Source: Sphingomonas sp. EC-HK361 (GTDB taxonomy: Bacteria; Pseudomonadota; Alphaproteobacteria; Sphingomonadales; Sphingomonadaceae). From it: a stretch of DNA of 64,000 bases. The stretch lies in the NCBI RefSeq assembly GCF_902498785.1, contig NZ_LR701494.1, forward strand, positions 558,001 to 622,000, in the 5' to 3' direction. Within the stretch, counting starts at the first letter, position 1, and each line of letters starts with the position of its first letter. Shown in pieces: positions 7,901 through 17,699 of this stretch. The notes below the pieces were generated by a model. It had not been told where the DNA came from. It saw nothing but the letters and a program-made list of their open reading frames with translations, and did not search any database. Both the position numbers and the translations under genes were made by a program.

Positions 7901-10464
7901 GAGGTCTCGCTGACGACGACCGCGTCGGGATCGCCTTCGGAGCGTTCGAGCAACTCGGTATAGACGCGCGAGAGGCGCGAGCGGTCGCGGTGCCGCACCA
8001 GCACATTGCAATGCACCTCGTCCTGGTCCTGCACCGAGCCGAGCGCATTGACGGTCGCGAGCGGCAGACCCGCCGCATCGCAATTGTAGAGCATGATCGA
8101 CAGGTTCGAGCGCTCATGCGGCTGGAGGTCGAGATAGCGTTCGAGCAAGCTACGGATCTGCCGCGCCGCCTCGGCCGGATCGACGTCGGTGGTCGCCTCG
8201 GACGGATCGCGCACCGGCCGCTCGAGCAGGCTATAGTCATTGACCGTGCTGGTCTCGGCGAGGAGCACCGCCTCGCTGCCGTCATAGCCGACCGCGATTT
8301 CAGGAAAAAGTGGATGGGCAAGTTCGTCGCGCAGATCGGCGAAGAACAGGCGCGAATCGCCGAAATTCACATCGACATCGGACAGCAGATAATCGGCCAG
8401 TCCCGCAACCGAGCGCATCTTGGCGGCGCTGGCGGCAAGGCGCAGCGGATGCCACGGCGCGACGATCGCCGATGGCGCGCCACCGACCACGGTGACGGTG
8501 CCGAGGCTGAGCAAGGGTTCCCAGAGGTCGCGGCGGTTGAGGTCGCCGACCGCATGGGCGGCGAGGGTCGAGAGCAGCGCGCCATAGGCCTCGGCCTGCG
8601 CGATCAGCGTGCCCGAGGCATAGCCCGAGCTTTGCAGGGCGGTCAGTGCGTCGGTGTAGAGCGCGGCGAACGCGGACCAGCTCGCCTCGATCGCGGCAAA
8701 GCCGGCGGCGTCGATGCGGCCGCCGTCGCGCGCGGTCCTCAGCGCCTTGGGGAAGAGCTTGGCGATATCCTCGCCTGCATTGGTGCGCGGCACCAGCGTG
8801 CCGGCATCCTGGCCGAAGGCAGGCTGTAAGGTGCCGACATCGACGAGCGACACGGATTGCAGCGCGCCTTTGCGGCTGACCGGCAGGCGCGCGACATTGC
8901 TGCGCACGAACGGGCGCTTGAGCAGCCGGCCGACATCCTTGGGCATTTCGACCCCGATGACGCCGGGTTGCCCGGTCCAGACTAGCTGCACGGTGGCGCG
9001 TTCGCCGCCGACGCTCAGCGCGATATCGAACTTAATCTGGATCGCGCCGCGCGCGGTGGACTCATTGCGGCGATATTTCTTCTGGCGCGCCTTGGCGCGG
9101 TCGAGCAGCTCTTCATAGGCGAAGAGATGCGGCACATCCCAGTCGACTGAGGGGCCGATCAGGTCTTTCAGACCGCGATAGCGCAGACCGAAGGCGAGAC
9201 CGACATCGGCGTTCAGGTCGAGCCACTGGTTGCGGCTGCGGCGTGCCGACTTGATCGTGAGCTTGCGCGTACCGCCGAGCAAATTGACCTGACCGAACAA
9301 GCGTTCGATCGCCCGCAACAGTCCTTCGAGAAAATCAGTGCATTCGATCGGGCGGCCGAAAATGAACCGCTCCCATTTGACGCGGAGCGATTTGTCCTGG
9401 GCGAGATCGTCGCGGTGGGCCTCGAAGAAATCGCGATCGTCGTCGCGCGTCTCCTTGAGCGAGCGGCCCTTGAGCGCAGTTAGATAGTCGTTGTCGGCCG
9501 CGCTCAGCCGGTCGGGCAAGGTGAACTCGAAGAAGTTGATGGTCTCCTGCGCGAAGGAGGTCTTCTTCAATTTGATGCCCGAGAAGAGCTGGAGGACGCT
9601 CTCCCCTTCCCATTCGAACGCGGCGAGCGCTTCGGCTTCCGGTCCCCAGCCCGGCGCGGTGTCGATAAAGGCGTCGATCGCCGGGTGCACTTCGGCCGGG
9701 ATATCCTCGCGGACCTCCTCGAACTGGCTGCGCAGCTCGTCGCTTTCGATGATCTGGCGGTTGGGCCGCTGCTTCACCAGAAGCGGCTTGCGGTCGGAGA
9801 CCAATTTCTCGAACAGCTTCTTCCAGCGGCGCGGCTGTTCGCGGTCCTTGTCGCCGAGCGCCATGAAATAGCCGCTGTCACGGGGCAGGCGCAGCGCCGG
9901 CAAGGCCCAGCCGAGCGCCGCGGCTACCGGCACGGCGTCGGTTTCGATCCGCTCGCGCGTCATCGCGACATAGGTGCCGATCTGATGGAGCGTCCAGTCA
10001 TCCGCGCTGTTGAGACCGCGCAGCGCCGCCTTCCACGCGGCGATCTGGGTATCGACGAGACCAAGCCCTGCAACCGCGGCGTCGACCCAGGGGTCGGGCT
10101 CCTCGGTCAGCTGCTTGGCGCCGATCAGCGTGACGTCGCCGAGCGAGGCGCCCTGGTCGTCATCGGTATTGGCGATGAGCATCGCCGGCCGATCGCATTC
10201 AAGGTTGCGGACGCGCACGGTACGCTCGTCGGTGATGACCGTTTCGGGCAGACCGAACGGCGCGACGAGGTCGCGCGGCAGCGCAATCATCAATTTGGCC
10301 GCGGTCGCGCCATCGGCAAGCAGCGCGCGGGTGATCGCGGCGACCTGTTCGCCGGTCAGCCGGTCGAGCAGATAGCGTGCGAGTTCATCCTCGGGGGTGA
10401 GGCTTTCCAGACGCAGGCGAATGGAGGTTGCGCCGGCGGCGCCAATCAGATCGGAAGGAGTCAC
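4936..10464 (-). CDS. sspH: SspH/DptH-like protein with C-terminal FtsK/HerA motor domain
   Basis: An 1842-residue protein. The last ~235 residues are an FtsK/HerA-type DNA motor: Walker A GATGSGKS at 1616-1623, Walker B VFLVHDE at about 1717-1723, and the family signatures FAAQRPDANV and LRDNLGNRLI. A disordered stretch of about 130 residues, rich in Ala, Pro, Glu and Asp, links the motor to a ~1320-residue N-terminal part of unknown fold. This large-protein-plus-FtsK layout matches DptH/DndH, the third gene of the phosphorothioation-dependent restriction module; SspH is its counterpart in the single-strand system. In those systems FGH attacks DNA lacking the phosphorothioate mark. The GTG start overlaps the sspG stop (GTGA). 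The gene probably acts as the DNA-translocating or DNA-processing subunit of the complex; the nuclease site, if any, was not located. Confidence 0.75.
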   Translation of the reverse strand: MTPSDLIGAAGATSIRLRLESLTPEDELARYLLDRLTGEQVAAITRALLADGATAAKLMIALPRDLVAPFGLPETVITDERTVRVRNLECDRPAMLIANTDDDQGASLGDVTLIGAKQLTEEPDPWVDAAVAGLGLVDTQIAAWKAALRGLNSADDWTLHQIGTYVAMTRERIETDAVPVAAALGWALPALRLPRDSGYFMALGDKDREQPRRWKKLFEKLVSDRKPLLVKQRPNRQIIESDELRSQFEEVREDIPAEVHPAIDAFIDTAPGWGPEAEALAAFEWEGESVLQLFSGIKLKKTSFAQETINFFEFTLPDRLSAADNDYLTALKGRSLKETRDDDRDFFEAHRDDLAQDKSLRVKWERFIFGRPIECTDFLEGLLRAIERLFGQVNLLGGTRKLTIKSARRSRNQWLDLNADVGLAFGLRYRGLKDLIGPSVDWDVPHLFAYEELLDRAKARQKKYRRNESTARGAIQIKFDIALSVGGERATVQLVWTGQPGVIGVEMPKDVGRLLKRPFVRSNVARLPVSRKGALQSVSLVDVGTLQPAFGQDAGTLVPRTNAGEDIAKLFPKALRTARDGGRIDAAGFAAIEASWSAFAALYTDALTALQSSGYASGTLIAQAEAYGALLSTLAAHAVGDLNRRDLWEPLLSLGTVTVVGGAPSAIVAPWHPLRLAASAAKMRSVAGLADYLLSDVDVNFGDSRLFFADLRDELAHPLFPEIAVGYDGSEAVLLAETSTVNDYSLLERPVRDPSEATTDVDPAEAARQIRSLLERYLDLQPHERSNLSIMLYNCDAAGLPLATVNALGSVQDQDEVHCNVLVRHRDRSRLSRVYTELLERSEGDPDAVVVSETSRNFMSKLRIGVMLDAGTTTGGNTREIDVAFLHDVVSRQAREQWFPVPAISDNPTLLEHVPARWSYRRVTSEDELKATSYLTCPRQPDAGWAYVDAIANIVRRQSHAPDEHYLPARQISFQDGGLKAMFEEVHGLAEWVATYDDLLDKRQLAAQGINVIRYRRQRTHGRNMVVSSTSELRILHVLVLRRLTELSLGLDDARLGALAKRMIEDANAISGDIVLRAAKRGVSAGELIGLVLSRALIAEEMGSSAAIAWFLLDDYAEWLGQKEEGIADILGLSLSTDAEGEPRLRAIVTEAKYVDQTGAAEASRKSRGQLRQTVARIDDALFGDPGRLDRDLWLSRIADLLLDGTAALGQPNLLERVRDGIRRGAVPIDLRGYSHIFISGPAGDGSNAGEQDALPGIQGGLQETFSREGLRQLLKAYEARAPLAVVRESLGEDRSWDTPHFSAPAPRVEWTKSIGVDATPAATAKPIVHDYDEDDDEGDPEGGITVDEPAPTPGSGDSGAAAGSDSEPAAPTDAATATPPTESEAATPDASPPAGNSGGAGESAAPVEAVTSPVETASAGAQAAPVTPPPPDPVAPAPVAAPAVPVAQAGSGLSIDALIQARAEKAHEESAEAQSWLDATAQKLRSALLGYNLQAKITGTRLTPNAALIRFMGSDRLRVEDIEARQSALLTTHGLRLISVSPLPGEIVVGVARPQRQIVSLWDVWARREINRNAAGVNASFVLGLKELDGDILYLNLGGPFAGGQQHEPHTLVAGATGSGKSVLIQALLLDIAVTNASNLAHIYLIDPKMGVDYAAIERLPHLQGGVIVDQTRAVEVMEGLVAEMERRYELFRTHGARDIRAFNTKVPPSERLPYVFLVHDEFAEWMLTDEYKSAVTSNVSRLGVKARAAGMHLIFAAQRPDANVMPMQLRDNLGNRLILKVASVGTSEIALGVKGAEQLLGLGHLAARLSGEPSIIYAQAPFLSDDDIDAVVDAIIAGDR

Positions 10465-12002
10465 GCGGCTTGGGCTCGCTGGAACGGGTTTTCGACATAG
10501 GCGCAGCTGTCGGACAGGCGATTCAACAGACCGAGGCTGGCGAGCCGTTCTTCCAAACGGTGCGCATTGTCGGAGAAATCTTCCTGGTCGGCGGTGCCGG
10601 CGTCGATGAACGGCCGGGCCTGGGCGTCGCCGATAATGAGGCCATAGCGCTCGTGGAGCCGGATCAAGAAATCCTTGAACTCGAGGCGCTCGCCGACACA
10701 GGCGATGACCAGTGTCTTCAACAGTCGATCGGTAGGTGCATAGCGAACGCGCCGGCTCGAGCGCCGCGACGCAAGCCCAATCGCGCGCGACCAGGTCATG
10801 TGGATCTTGCCGACATGCTGTTTGTGGCGAACCGTCGCCCGGTCGACCAGCGCATCGACAAAATCCTGCGGGTCGGTCGAGAGCTCGTCGTCGTCGCCGT
10901 CGGGCCAGCCGAACTCGCGCTTGAGGATGTCGATCGCATTGAGCGTCGGATCGTCCGACGCCAGCGCCTCGGTCCAGACATCGGTCGCGGTGACGCGGCG
11001 CACGAAATGCTCGATCGCTTGCTGCGGCAGTATGTTGTTGTGCTGATAGCTGTCGGCCGAGAGGTCGCGCACCACCGATTTGCGCGGCGAGACGATCTCG
11101 CAGACGAGGCTGATCGGCGGCCGGTCGAGCAACTCGCGCGCGCGGTCGAGCTGATAGAGGATGAGATTGAGCCCGGTCATGGTGACGAGATGCGGGATCG
11201 CGTCATGCGCCGGAATCGGCAGGTTGAGGATTGCAAGCCAGTCGGCGGCGAGCCGGTCGAAGATCGGATGGCTCGAACAGGGCAGATAGGCGCCGGCGCG
11301 TTCGGCCTTGGCGAGCTGCCGCTCGCCCTGCAGGGCATGCGCCATGCTGTCATAGGGCACCGGGCTTTCCAGAAAGCGCGTGACGAGCAGGTTGCGCAGC
11401 GCATCGGCATGCTGGCTGCGGCTGAGCATGAGATAGAGGAGTTCGCCCGAGCGCGCGAAGAAGCGGCGGTCGTTCGAGACACTGCCGCTCGGCTTTACAT
11501 TGACGTCTTCGTAGAGCGCGTGCGGACCGAACGGGAACACGAATTTCGAACTCCAGCGCTTGTTGCTGGTGCCCTCGATCGCCGAACCCTGGAGGAAGCT
11601 CAGCACGGCGGCGAAATCGTCGAAGCTCTCGAACCGGTCGCGCAAATAGGCGAAGTTGCGATCCTCGATCCCGCCGGCGGTGTCGGCCATTTTCTCGAGC
11701 CAGCTGGCCCAGGCCGCCTCGTCCGAGCGGGCCTCGGCGCGCACCGTCATCACATGCGGATTATTGAAGACCAGGTTGCGCAGCCGCAGCTGCAGCTGCG
11801 GCTTGTAGGAGAGGCTGTTGAGCCGCTCCTCCCTGAGCGCCCGTCCCTCGCGATGCTCGGCGAGCAGCACGGTCATAAACTCGAGGAAGATCAGCCAGGG
11901 CGCCTGTTCGTCGTGCAAGCGATGGCCCCAAATCGCTTCGTCGATCCAGAAGGCGGGACCAGCGCGATCCTCGAACTCGGTGGGGCGGGCAAGGATTTCC
12001 AT
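10461..12002 (-). CDS. sspG: SspG/DptG-like restriction module protein
   Basis: A 513-residue protein with no nucleotide-binding motif or other signature that I recognise. It is named from its position: it lies between a P-loop ATPase of the F type and an FtsK-type protein of the H type, in the order and approximate sizes of the dptF-dptG-dptH (sspF-sspG-sspH) module. It starts two bases after the sspF stop and its stop overlaps the sspH start, so the three are made from one message. In the known systems all three subunits are needed for restriction and this one is thought to be structural or a coupling factor. A profile search against the DptG/SspG families would settle the name. Confidence 0.6.
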   Translation of the reverse strand: MEILARPTEFEDRAGPAFWIDEAIWGHRLHDEQAPWLIFLEFMTVLLAEHREGRALREERLNSLSYKPQLQLRLRNLVFNNPHVMTVRAEARSDEAAWASWLEKMADTAGGIEDRNFAYLRDRFESFDDFAAVLSFLQGSAIEGTSNKRWSSKFVFPFGPHALYEDVNVKPSGSVSNDRRFFARSGELLYLMLSRSQHADALRNLLVTRFLESPVPYDSMAHALQGERQLAKAERAGAYLPCSSHPIFDRLAADWLAILNLPIPAHDAIPHLVTMTGLNLILYQLDRARELLDRPPISLVCEIVSPRKSVVRDLSADSYQHNNILPQQAIEHFVRRVTATDVWTEALASDDPTLNAIDILKREFGWPDGDDDELSTDPQDFVDALVDRATVRHKQHVGKIHMTWSRAIGLASRRSSRRVRYAPTDRLLKTLVIACVGERLEFKDFLIRLHERYGLIIGDAQARPFIDAGTADQEDFSDNAHRLEERLASLGLLNRLSDSCAYVENPFQRAQAA

Positions 12003-12004
12003 TA

Positions 12005-13858
12005 TCAGACTCGCACAATCACGCGGCGCGGTTGCGCGCGGCCGTCGGCACTCAGCTCGATGAAGCGCAGCACCAGTTCGCCCTCGGCGGCTTCGTCGTC
12101 GCCATCGAGCTTGCGGCGGGTTTCAGTCTCGCGCAGCAGCCGCGCCTTGAACGCCAGCAAATCCTCATGGCATTCGAGCGAGAAGCTGCTGGGCAACGCG
12201 CCTTCGGCGACGCGGCCGAGAAATTCGAAGCGGGTTGGCGAGAGCGACAGGAATACCGGCGGGATTTCGCTGCCGCGCACCAGCTTGACCGAGACGCCGA
12301 ACGATCCCTCGCTCTTGTCGGCGACTATGCTGACTTCCTCGCCGCCTGAGCGGGGGACCGAGATCAGCTCGTCGAGCAGCGGGCTGCGCTTCGACTGTGA
12401 ATAGCTGCCAGAGGTCGCGAGCACGAGTTCGTCCTGGTTCTGGACCAGCATGCCGGTGAAGATGCGGTTGAGGCCGCGCACCACCATGTTGAGCGCGGCG
12501 CGCGGCACCGGCTGCTTCGCGGCGACCTTCTCGGCGACCTCGAGATAGAGACCGGCGTAGCGGAACACGGTCAGATCCCACAGATCATAGTCTGCCGCCT
12601 TGTCCGCGGGCATGGTGAAGAAGAGGCGCTGACGCTGGGCGCGCAAGGCGCCCAGAAAGCTTGCCCGGTCGCCATCGTCAGTGCCTTCGAGATAACCGCG
12701 CTGCGCGTTGGTATAGGCCGGTGTCGCGCCATAGACAGGATCGCCAAGTACGAGCGCGTTATAGTCGGCGGCATATGCCGGATCGTCGGCGCCATAGACC
12801 AAAAGATTGTCGACCCGGTTGCTGGTCTCGGCACCGATGCCGAAGGCGTTAAGCTTGCGGAACAGCTCGGTTTTCTCGGCCTTACTGGGCTTTAAATTTT
12901 CACCGAAGATGTTCCGGTAGATCGACGCGCGATCGGCGTGTCCCGACGCTTGGATGCCCGCCACATCGTTGCAGCTCATCAGACCGTCGCGCGCCTCGGG
13001 ATGGCCGAGAATGGCATTGGCAACGAGCGCGAGCAGCTGGCGCACCGGAAAATGGCTGCCGTTGCGCTCGCTAAGCTCGATAAGCGCGGTCAGCCGGTGC
13101 TTGAAGGGATCGTTGGGGCCATCGCCGATCAGCCGGCGCCGATTTTCAAAGATCGGACAGCTGCCGTCGCTGCTGGCACCGCATTCACCACACCCTTCCC
13201 AGCCCTCATGGTCGGTGACTTCCTCTATGATCGTCATTGCCATTTCGGCGGCGGGCGACCGGCTAAGATCGGTCAATTCGAGCGCGATGCCGGAATCGGC
13301 ACTGGCGCCGGTGACGAGCAGATCCTCAACCACCTTGCTGACCCGGACCACCGCGTCGTTTGCCGGCGCCGATTTGAGCTTTTCGAGCAGCTGGCCGTGA
13401 TTGGCCGCGAACAGATAGAAAGTGTCGGTCGCGGGATTAGCGACATCCTGCGCAAACTCAACGATGAGATTATTGCTCTCATCGTCACGGAGCTCGCTTA
13501 GATCCTTGACGATGACGAGCGTGCGCGCACCCACTGCGAGCCGCTGGACCTTGTCGCCGTGGTTCCAGGCCGTGACATCCCCGCCGAGCTCGGTCCAGAC
13601 TTCGCGGCAGTGATAGGTTTTGCCGTCGCCGGCGGTACCGGTGATGATGTGCGAAATCGGCGCATCGCCGCGAAACATCGCGACAAGGCGGTCGCGCAGC
13701 GGCGCAGGCAAGGTGATCGGTCGAATCTTGTGGCGGCGCAGCGCGCGTTGGATCGACTCGTCATACATATTGTCGTTGGTCGGGATGGGTCCGTAGTTGC
13801 GTAGAAACCGCACCCATGCCGCCGCCGTTGAATTCACTGACAAGTTCGACCCCGACAT
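12005..13858 (-). CDS. sspF: SspF/DptF-like P-loop ATPase of the restriction module
   Basis: A 617-residue ATPase and first gene of the minus-strand operon. Walker A GTAGDGKT is at residues 74-81; a hydrophobic strand (TLVIVKDLSE, about 113-122) may serve as Walker B. A cysteine cluster (C223, C226, C234) resembles a metal-binding knuckle. This layout and the position at the head of an F-G-H set fit DptF/SspF, which uses ATP in restriction of unmodified DNA. No strong ribosome binding site precedes the chosen ATG; an in-frame ATG 30 codons downstream (at Met31) still retains the P-loop, so the start is uncertain. Confidence 0.72.
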   Translation of the reverse strand: MSGSNLSVNSTAAAWVRFLRNYGPIPTNDNMYDESIQRALRRHKIRPITLPAPLRDRLVAMFRGDAPISHIITGTAGDGKTYHCREVWTELGGDVTAWNHGDKVQRLAVGARTLVIVKDLSELRDDESNNLIVEFAQDVANPATDTFYLFAANHGQLLEKLKSAPANDAVVRVSKVVEDLLVTGASADSGIALELTDLSRSPAAEMAMTIIEEVTDHEGWEGCGECGASSDGSCPIFENRRRLIGDGPNDPFKHRLTALIELSERNGSHFPVRQLLALVANAILGHPEARDGLMSCNDVAGIQASGHADRASIYRNIFGENLKPSKAEKTELFRKLNAFGIGAETSNRVDNLLVYGADDPAYAADYNALVLGDPVYGATPAYTNAQRGYLEGTDDGDRASFLGALRAQRQRLFFTMPADKAADYDLWDLTVFRYAGLYLEVAEKVAAKQPVPRAALNMVVRGLNRIFTGMLVQNQDELVLATSGSYSQSKRSPLLDELISVPRSGGEEVSIVADKSEGSFGVSVKLVRGSEIPPVFLSLSPTRFEFLGRVAEGALPSSFSLECHEDLLAFKARLLRETETRRKLDGDDEAAEGELVLRFIELSADGRAQPRRVIVRV

Positions 13859-14157
13859 TACGACGTGTTGCGATCAACGTGCGATTTGCGGAGGCCTAGG
13901 TCAACGACGAGCGCGCCACCGCCTTCGCCTCATAGGCGATTCGCGCGACAGGACTCGCGGAGGCTGCGAGCGCGATCGCCCTTGCAGCGCGATGCACGTC
14001 GGCAAGGCGCTGGTGAAATTATCGATGCCGCGATTCGCCTCCGCTCTACCAAGGCACAAAGCTGTCTGTTGCCGTCTACTGACGCTCCAACGTTTTCCTG
14101 ACGATCCCTCAGGCCGTATAATCGTTCCGGAAGGGGCTATCCTGCTTGGAGCAGTTC
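13859..14157. other. intergenic region, possible sspF promoter
   Basis: About 300 bases between the sspF start and the AlpA-like gene, which diverge. I see no convincing reading frame. On the minus strand TTGACC (13904-13899) is followed after 17 bases by CACGTT (13881-13876), a weak sigma-70-like pair placed correctly for sspF. This is a guess from pattern only. The region should also carry the promoter of the AlpA-like gene, but no clear hexamers were found. Confidence 0.3.
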
Positions 14158-14364
14158 ATGGCCAAAGATGCTCACACACCCACGCGCCTCATCCGGCTGC
14201 CTGAAGTTAAACTCCGGACTGGTCTCGCCCGATCATCCATCTACCGCATGATGGAGCACGGCGGTTTCCCACGACCTCGGAAGCTCGGGCCACGGGCCGT
14301 CGCCTGGTTAGTGAGTGACATCGATCATTGGATCGACAGCCGGCCTGCAAAGCCGAGCGTTTGA
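14158..14364 (+). CDS. AlpA-like excisionase/transcriptional regulator
   Basis: A 68-residue winged-helix protein of the AlpA/MerR-like excisionase type. The core runs RLPEVKLRTGLARSSIYRMM, then GGFPRPRKLG and a tail with DIDHWI, the usual pattern of this family in mobile elements. I chose the ATG preceded by GGAGCA; a TTG four codons upstream would also be in frame. AlpA proteins activate excision genes or act as recombination directionality factors. Here it lies between the defence operon and a tRNA gene, the usual place for such a regulator at one end of an integrated island. Confidence 0.85.
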   Translation: MAKDAHTPTRLIRLPEVKLRTGLARSSIYRMMEHGGFPRPRKLGPRAVAWLVSDIDHWIDSRPAKPSV

Positions 14365-14471
14365 GGGTGCAGCGAAGAGCAGAGCTGGCGTAAGGTCGGC
14401 GGATACGGAGAACAGCGTGGCAGACTCATCTGACAGCTTGAACGGCTCTCGACTCCCCCTTCAGGGGAGCG

Positions 14472-14493
14472 TGTTACCTAGTATGTTACCTAG
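14472..14493 (+). repeat. tandem direct repeat near the tRNA-Arg end of the island
   Basis: TGTTACCTAG occurs at 14472-14481 and again at 14484-14493, a 12-base period close to one helical turn. It sits between the AlpA-like gene and the 3' end of tRNA-Arg. Excisionases and integrase arm-binding domains often use such phased direct repeats near the attachment site, so this may be a binding site; that is inference. A small hairpin (CTCCCC/GGGGAG) lies just to its left. Confidence 0.4.
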
Positions 14494-14536
14494 AGCCATC
14501 CGGGCGAGGGATGGTCCCTGCTAACCCCTTGAAAAA

Positions 14537-14613
14537 TGGCGCGCCCGGAACGATTCGAACGTCCGACCCTCAGATTCGTAGTCTGATGCTCTATCCAGCT
14601 GAGCTACGGGCGC
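14537..14613 (-). tRNA. tRNA-Arg (anticodon ACG)
   Basis: A 77-base cloverleaf including an encoded CCA. The 7-bp acceptor stem (GCGCCCG/CGGGCGC) pairs perfectly, the T loop contains GTTCGAATC, and the anticodon loop CTACGAA gives ACG, read as ICG after deamination. The 3' end points toward the defence island, the usual orientation when a tRNA gene serves as an integration site. Confidence 0.97.
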
Positions 14614-14696
14614 TTGGGAGTGGCGCTGATATAAGGGGCTTTCGGATTGCGCAAGTGCGTTGCGCCAAGAATCTTCGCCGCCTACACGAGAGCACG

Positions 14697-15200
14697 ATGA
14701 AAGTGTCGCTCTCCGCCGTCAGCCTTGCGCTCGCGCTCTGCGCCTGCGCGACCCCGGAAACGACGGGCTACCCCTCGCTTGCGCCGCGTCCGGTCGAGAA
14801 GCTCGGATTTGCCGAACCCGCCGCGCCCGAGGCGAAGCCCGTCGTGGCCGACCCTGCGCTCGATGCTGCGATTGCCGCGGCGCGGGCAAAGCTCGCGAGC
14901 GGCAAGACCGCGTTTGACGCGGCGGCAGACCGCGCCGGCTCTGCTGCGCGCACGGCGAAGGGCGCGGCGGCCGGCAGCGAGCCGTGGATCGAAGCGCAGA
15001 CGCGGCTTGCAACGCTCGATTCGCTGCGCGCCGACACATCGCTGGTCGTCACCGATCTGGAACAGCAGGCGATCGTGCGCGCGACGGCGCTGGAGCCGGC
15101 CTATCCGGCGCTGGAAACCCTGCGCGGCGAAGCAGCCGCACAAGCCGACGACCAGGCGAAGCGGATCGCCACGTTGCAGGCGCAACTCGCGCCGCTCTGA
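14697..15200 (+). CDS. putative lipoprotein of unknown function
   Basis: A 167-residue exported protein. The N-terminus is a short signal sequence (MKVSLSAVSLALALCAC) ending in a lipobox-like LCAC, so it is probably a lipoprotein. The rest is Ala-rich, helical and charged, with a periplasmic coiled-coil look and no catalytic motif. It is the first core gene to the right of tRNA-Arg and converges on the GNAT gene with six bases between the stops. I do not recognise a family. Confidence 0.6.
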   Translation: MKVSLSAVSLALALCACATPETTGYPSLAPRPVEKLGFAEPAAPEAKPVVADPALDAAIAAARAKLASGKTAFDAAADRAGSAARTAKGAAAGSEPWIEAQTRLATLDSLRADTSLVVTDLEQQAIVRATALEPAYPALETLRGEAAAQADDQAKRIATLQAQLAPL

Positions 15201-15206
15201 CGCACC

Positions 15207-16762
<1,556 letters not shown>

Positions 16763-16802
16763 TTACGGAAGCGAAACCGCCATTCGTGCGTTGAGCGCCG
16801 CG

Positions 16803-17699
16803 ATGCCCGAAACTCCACAAGCAATCCGATCGGCGGCGATGATCGTCAACGCGAAGTCCCGCAAAGGACAGCGCCTCTTCAAAAGAGCCTGCAAGCGTCT
16901 GGACGCACTACCCTTTCCGGTCGAGGCACGCGCGGTCGACGATCCCAGGAAGCTCGTTCCCACCATCAAGGCCTTGATGGCGAAGCAGCCCGACCTGATG
17001 ATCCTTGGCGGCGGCGACGGGACGGTCAGCGGGCTCGTCGATTATCTGGTGGGGACGGAGACGATCCTCGGCGTCCTGCCGCTCGGCACCGCGAACAGCT
17101 TCGCGCGCACCCTCGGCATTCCGCTCGACATCAACGGCGCGATCGAGGTGCTGCGGACCGGGGCGCCGAAGCGAATCGATCTCGGCATGATCGACAAGGA
17201 TTATTTCGCGAACTGCGCCGCAATGGGGATCAGCCCGCAGATCGCGGAGACGGTGCCGCACGGGTTGAAGAAGGTGCTTGGCCGCGTCGGGTATCTCGGC
17301 TGGGCTGGCGTGCAATTCGCGAAGTTCAAACCCTTCACGCTGATCGTCGGCGAGGGCGAAAGCGCAGAGCGGCTGAAGGTCGTCGAGGTGCGAATCTCGA
17401 ACGGCCCCTTCCACGGCGGCACCGAACTGGTCGATGAGGCCGCGGTCGATTCGGGCGAGATCATCGTCCAGGCGGTGCGGGGCCATGTGAAAAGCACGCT
17501 CATCAAGAACTGGGCGGCGAGTGTTCTTCGGCACGAGGCAAGGCACGAGGACACCGTTTCTTTCCGCGGGCGCGAGCTCAAGATCGCGACGATCCCGCCG
17601 CTGCCGATCTCGATCGACGGCGAGGTGCTGGCCCACACGCCCGTCACCGCAAAGATCGCGGCCGGCGTGATCCGGGTGATGGCGCCGGTCGGCGCCTAG
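16803..17699 (+). CDS. diacylglycerol kinase family lipid kinase
   Basis: A 298-residue protein of the DAGK catalytic-domain family (YegS/BmrU-like). The nucleotide-binding motif GGGDGT is at residues 69-74, followed by LPLGTANSFAR, and the C-terminal beta domain carries IDGE. It probably phosphorylates a membrane lipid (diacylglycerol, sphingoid or related) at the inner membrane face. I chose the ATG at MPETPQ; an earlier ATG would overlap hemB. Its stop shares the palindrome CTAG with the stop of the converging MATE gene. Confidence 0.88.
   Translation: MPETPQAIRSAAMIVNAKSRKGQRLFKRACKRLDALPFPVEARAVDDPRKLVPTIKALMAKQPDLMILGGGDGTVSGLVDYLVGTETILGVLPLGTANSFARTLGIPLDINGAIEVLRTGAPKRIDLGMIDKDYFANCAAMGISPQIAETVPHGLKKVLGRVGYLGWAGVQFAKFKPFTLIVGEGESAERLKVVEVRISNGPFHGGTELVDEAAVDSGEIIVQAVRGHVKSTLIKNWAASVLRHEARHEDTVSFRGRELKIATIPPLPISIDGEVLAHTPVTAKIAAGVIRVMAPVGA

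Noticed and set aside
6196-8829. 877-residue open frame antisense to the SspH-like gene
   Set aside because: The opposite strand has a coherent 1842-residue protein with FtsK motifs; this frame is composition-driven.
1-13858. BREX type 4 locus as explanation for the ATPase plus PAPS-reductase pair
   Set aside because: No pglZ or brxL in view and the neighbouring operon is of the F-G-H type; still possible if those genes lie left of the window.
14511-15200. Longer reading frame that includes the tRNA-Arg region
   Set aside because: Its N-terminal ~60 residues are a translation of the tRNA antisense; the true start is the ATG before the lipoprotein signal sequence.
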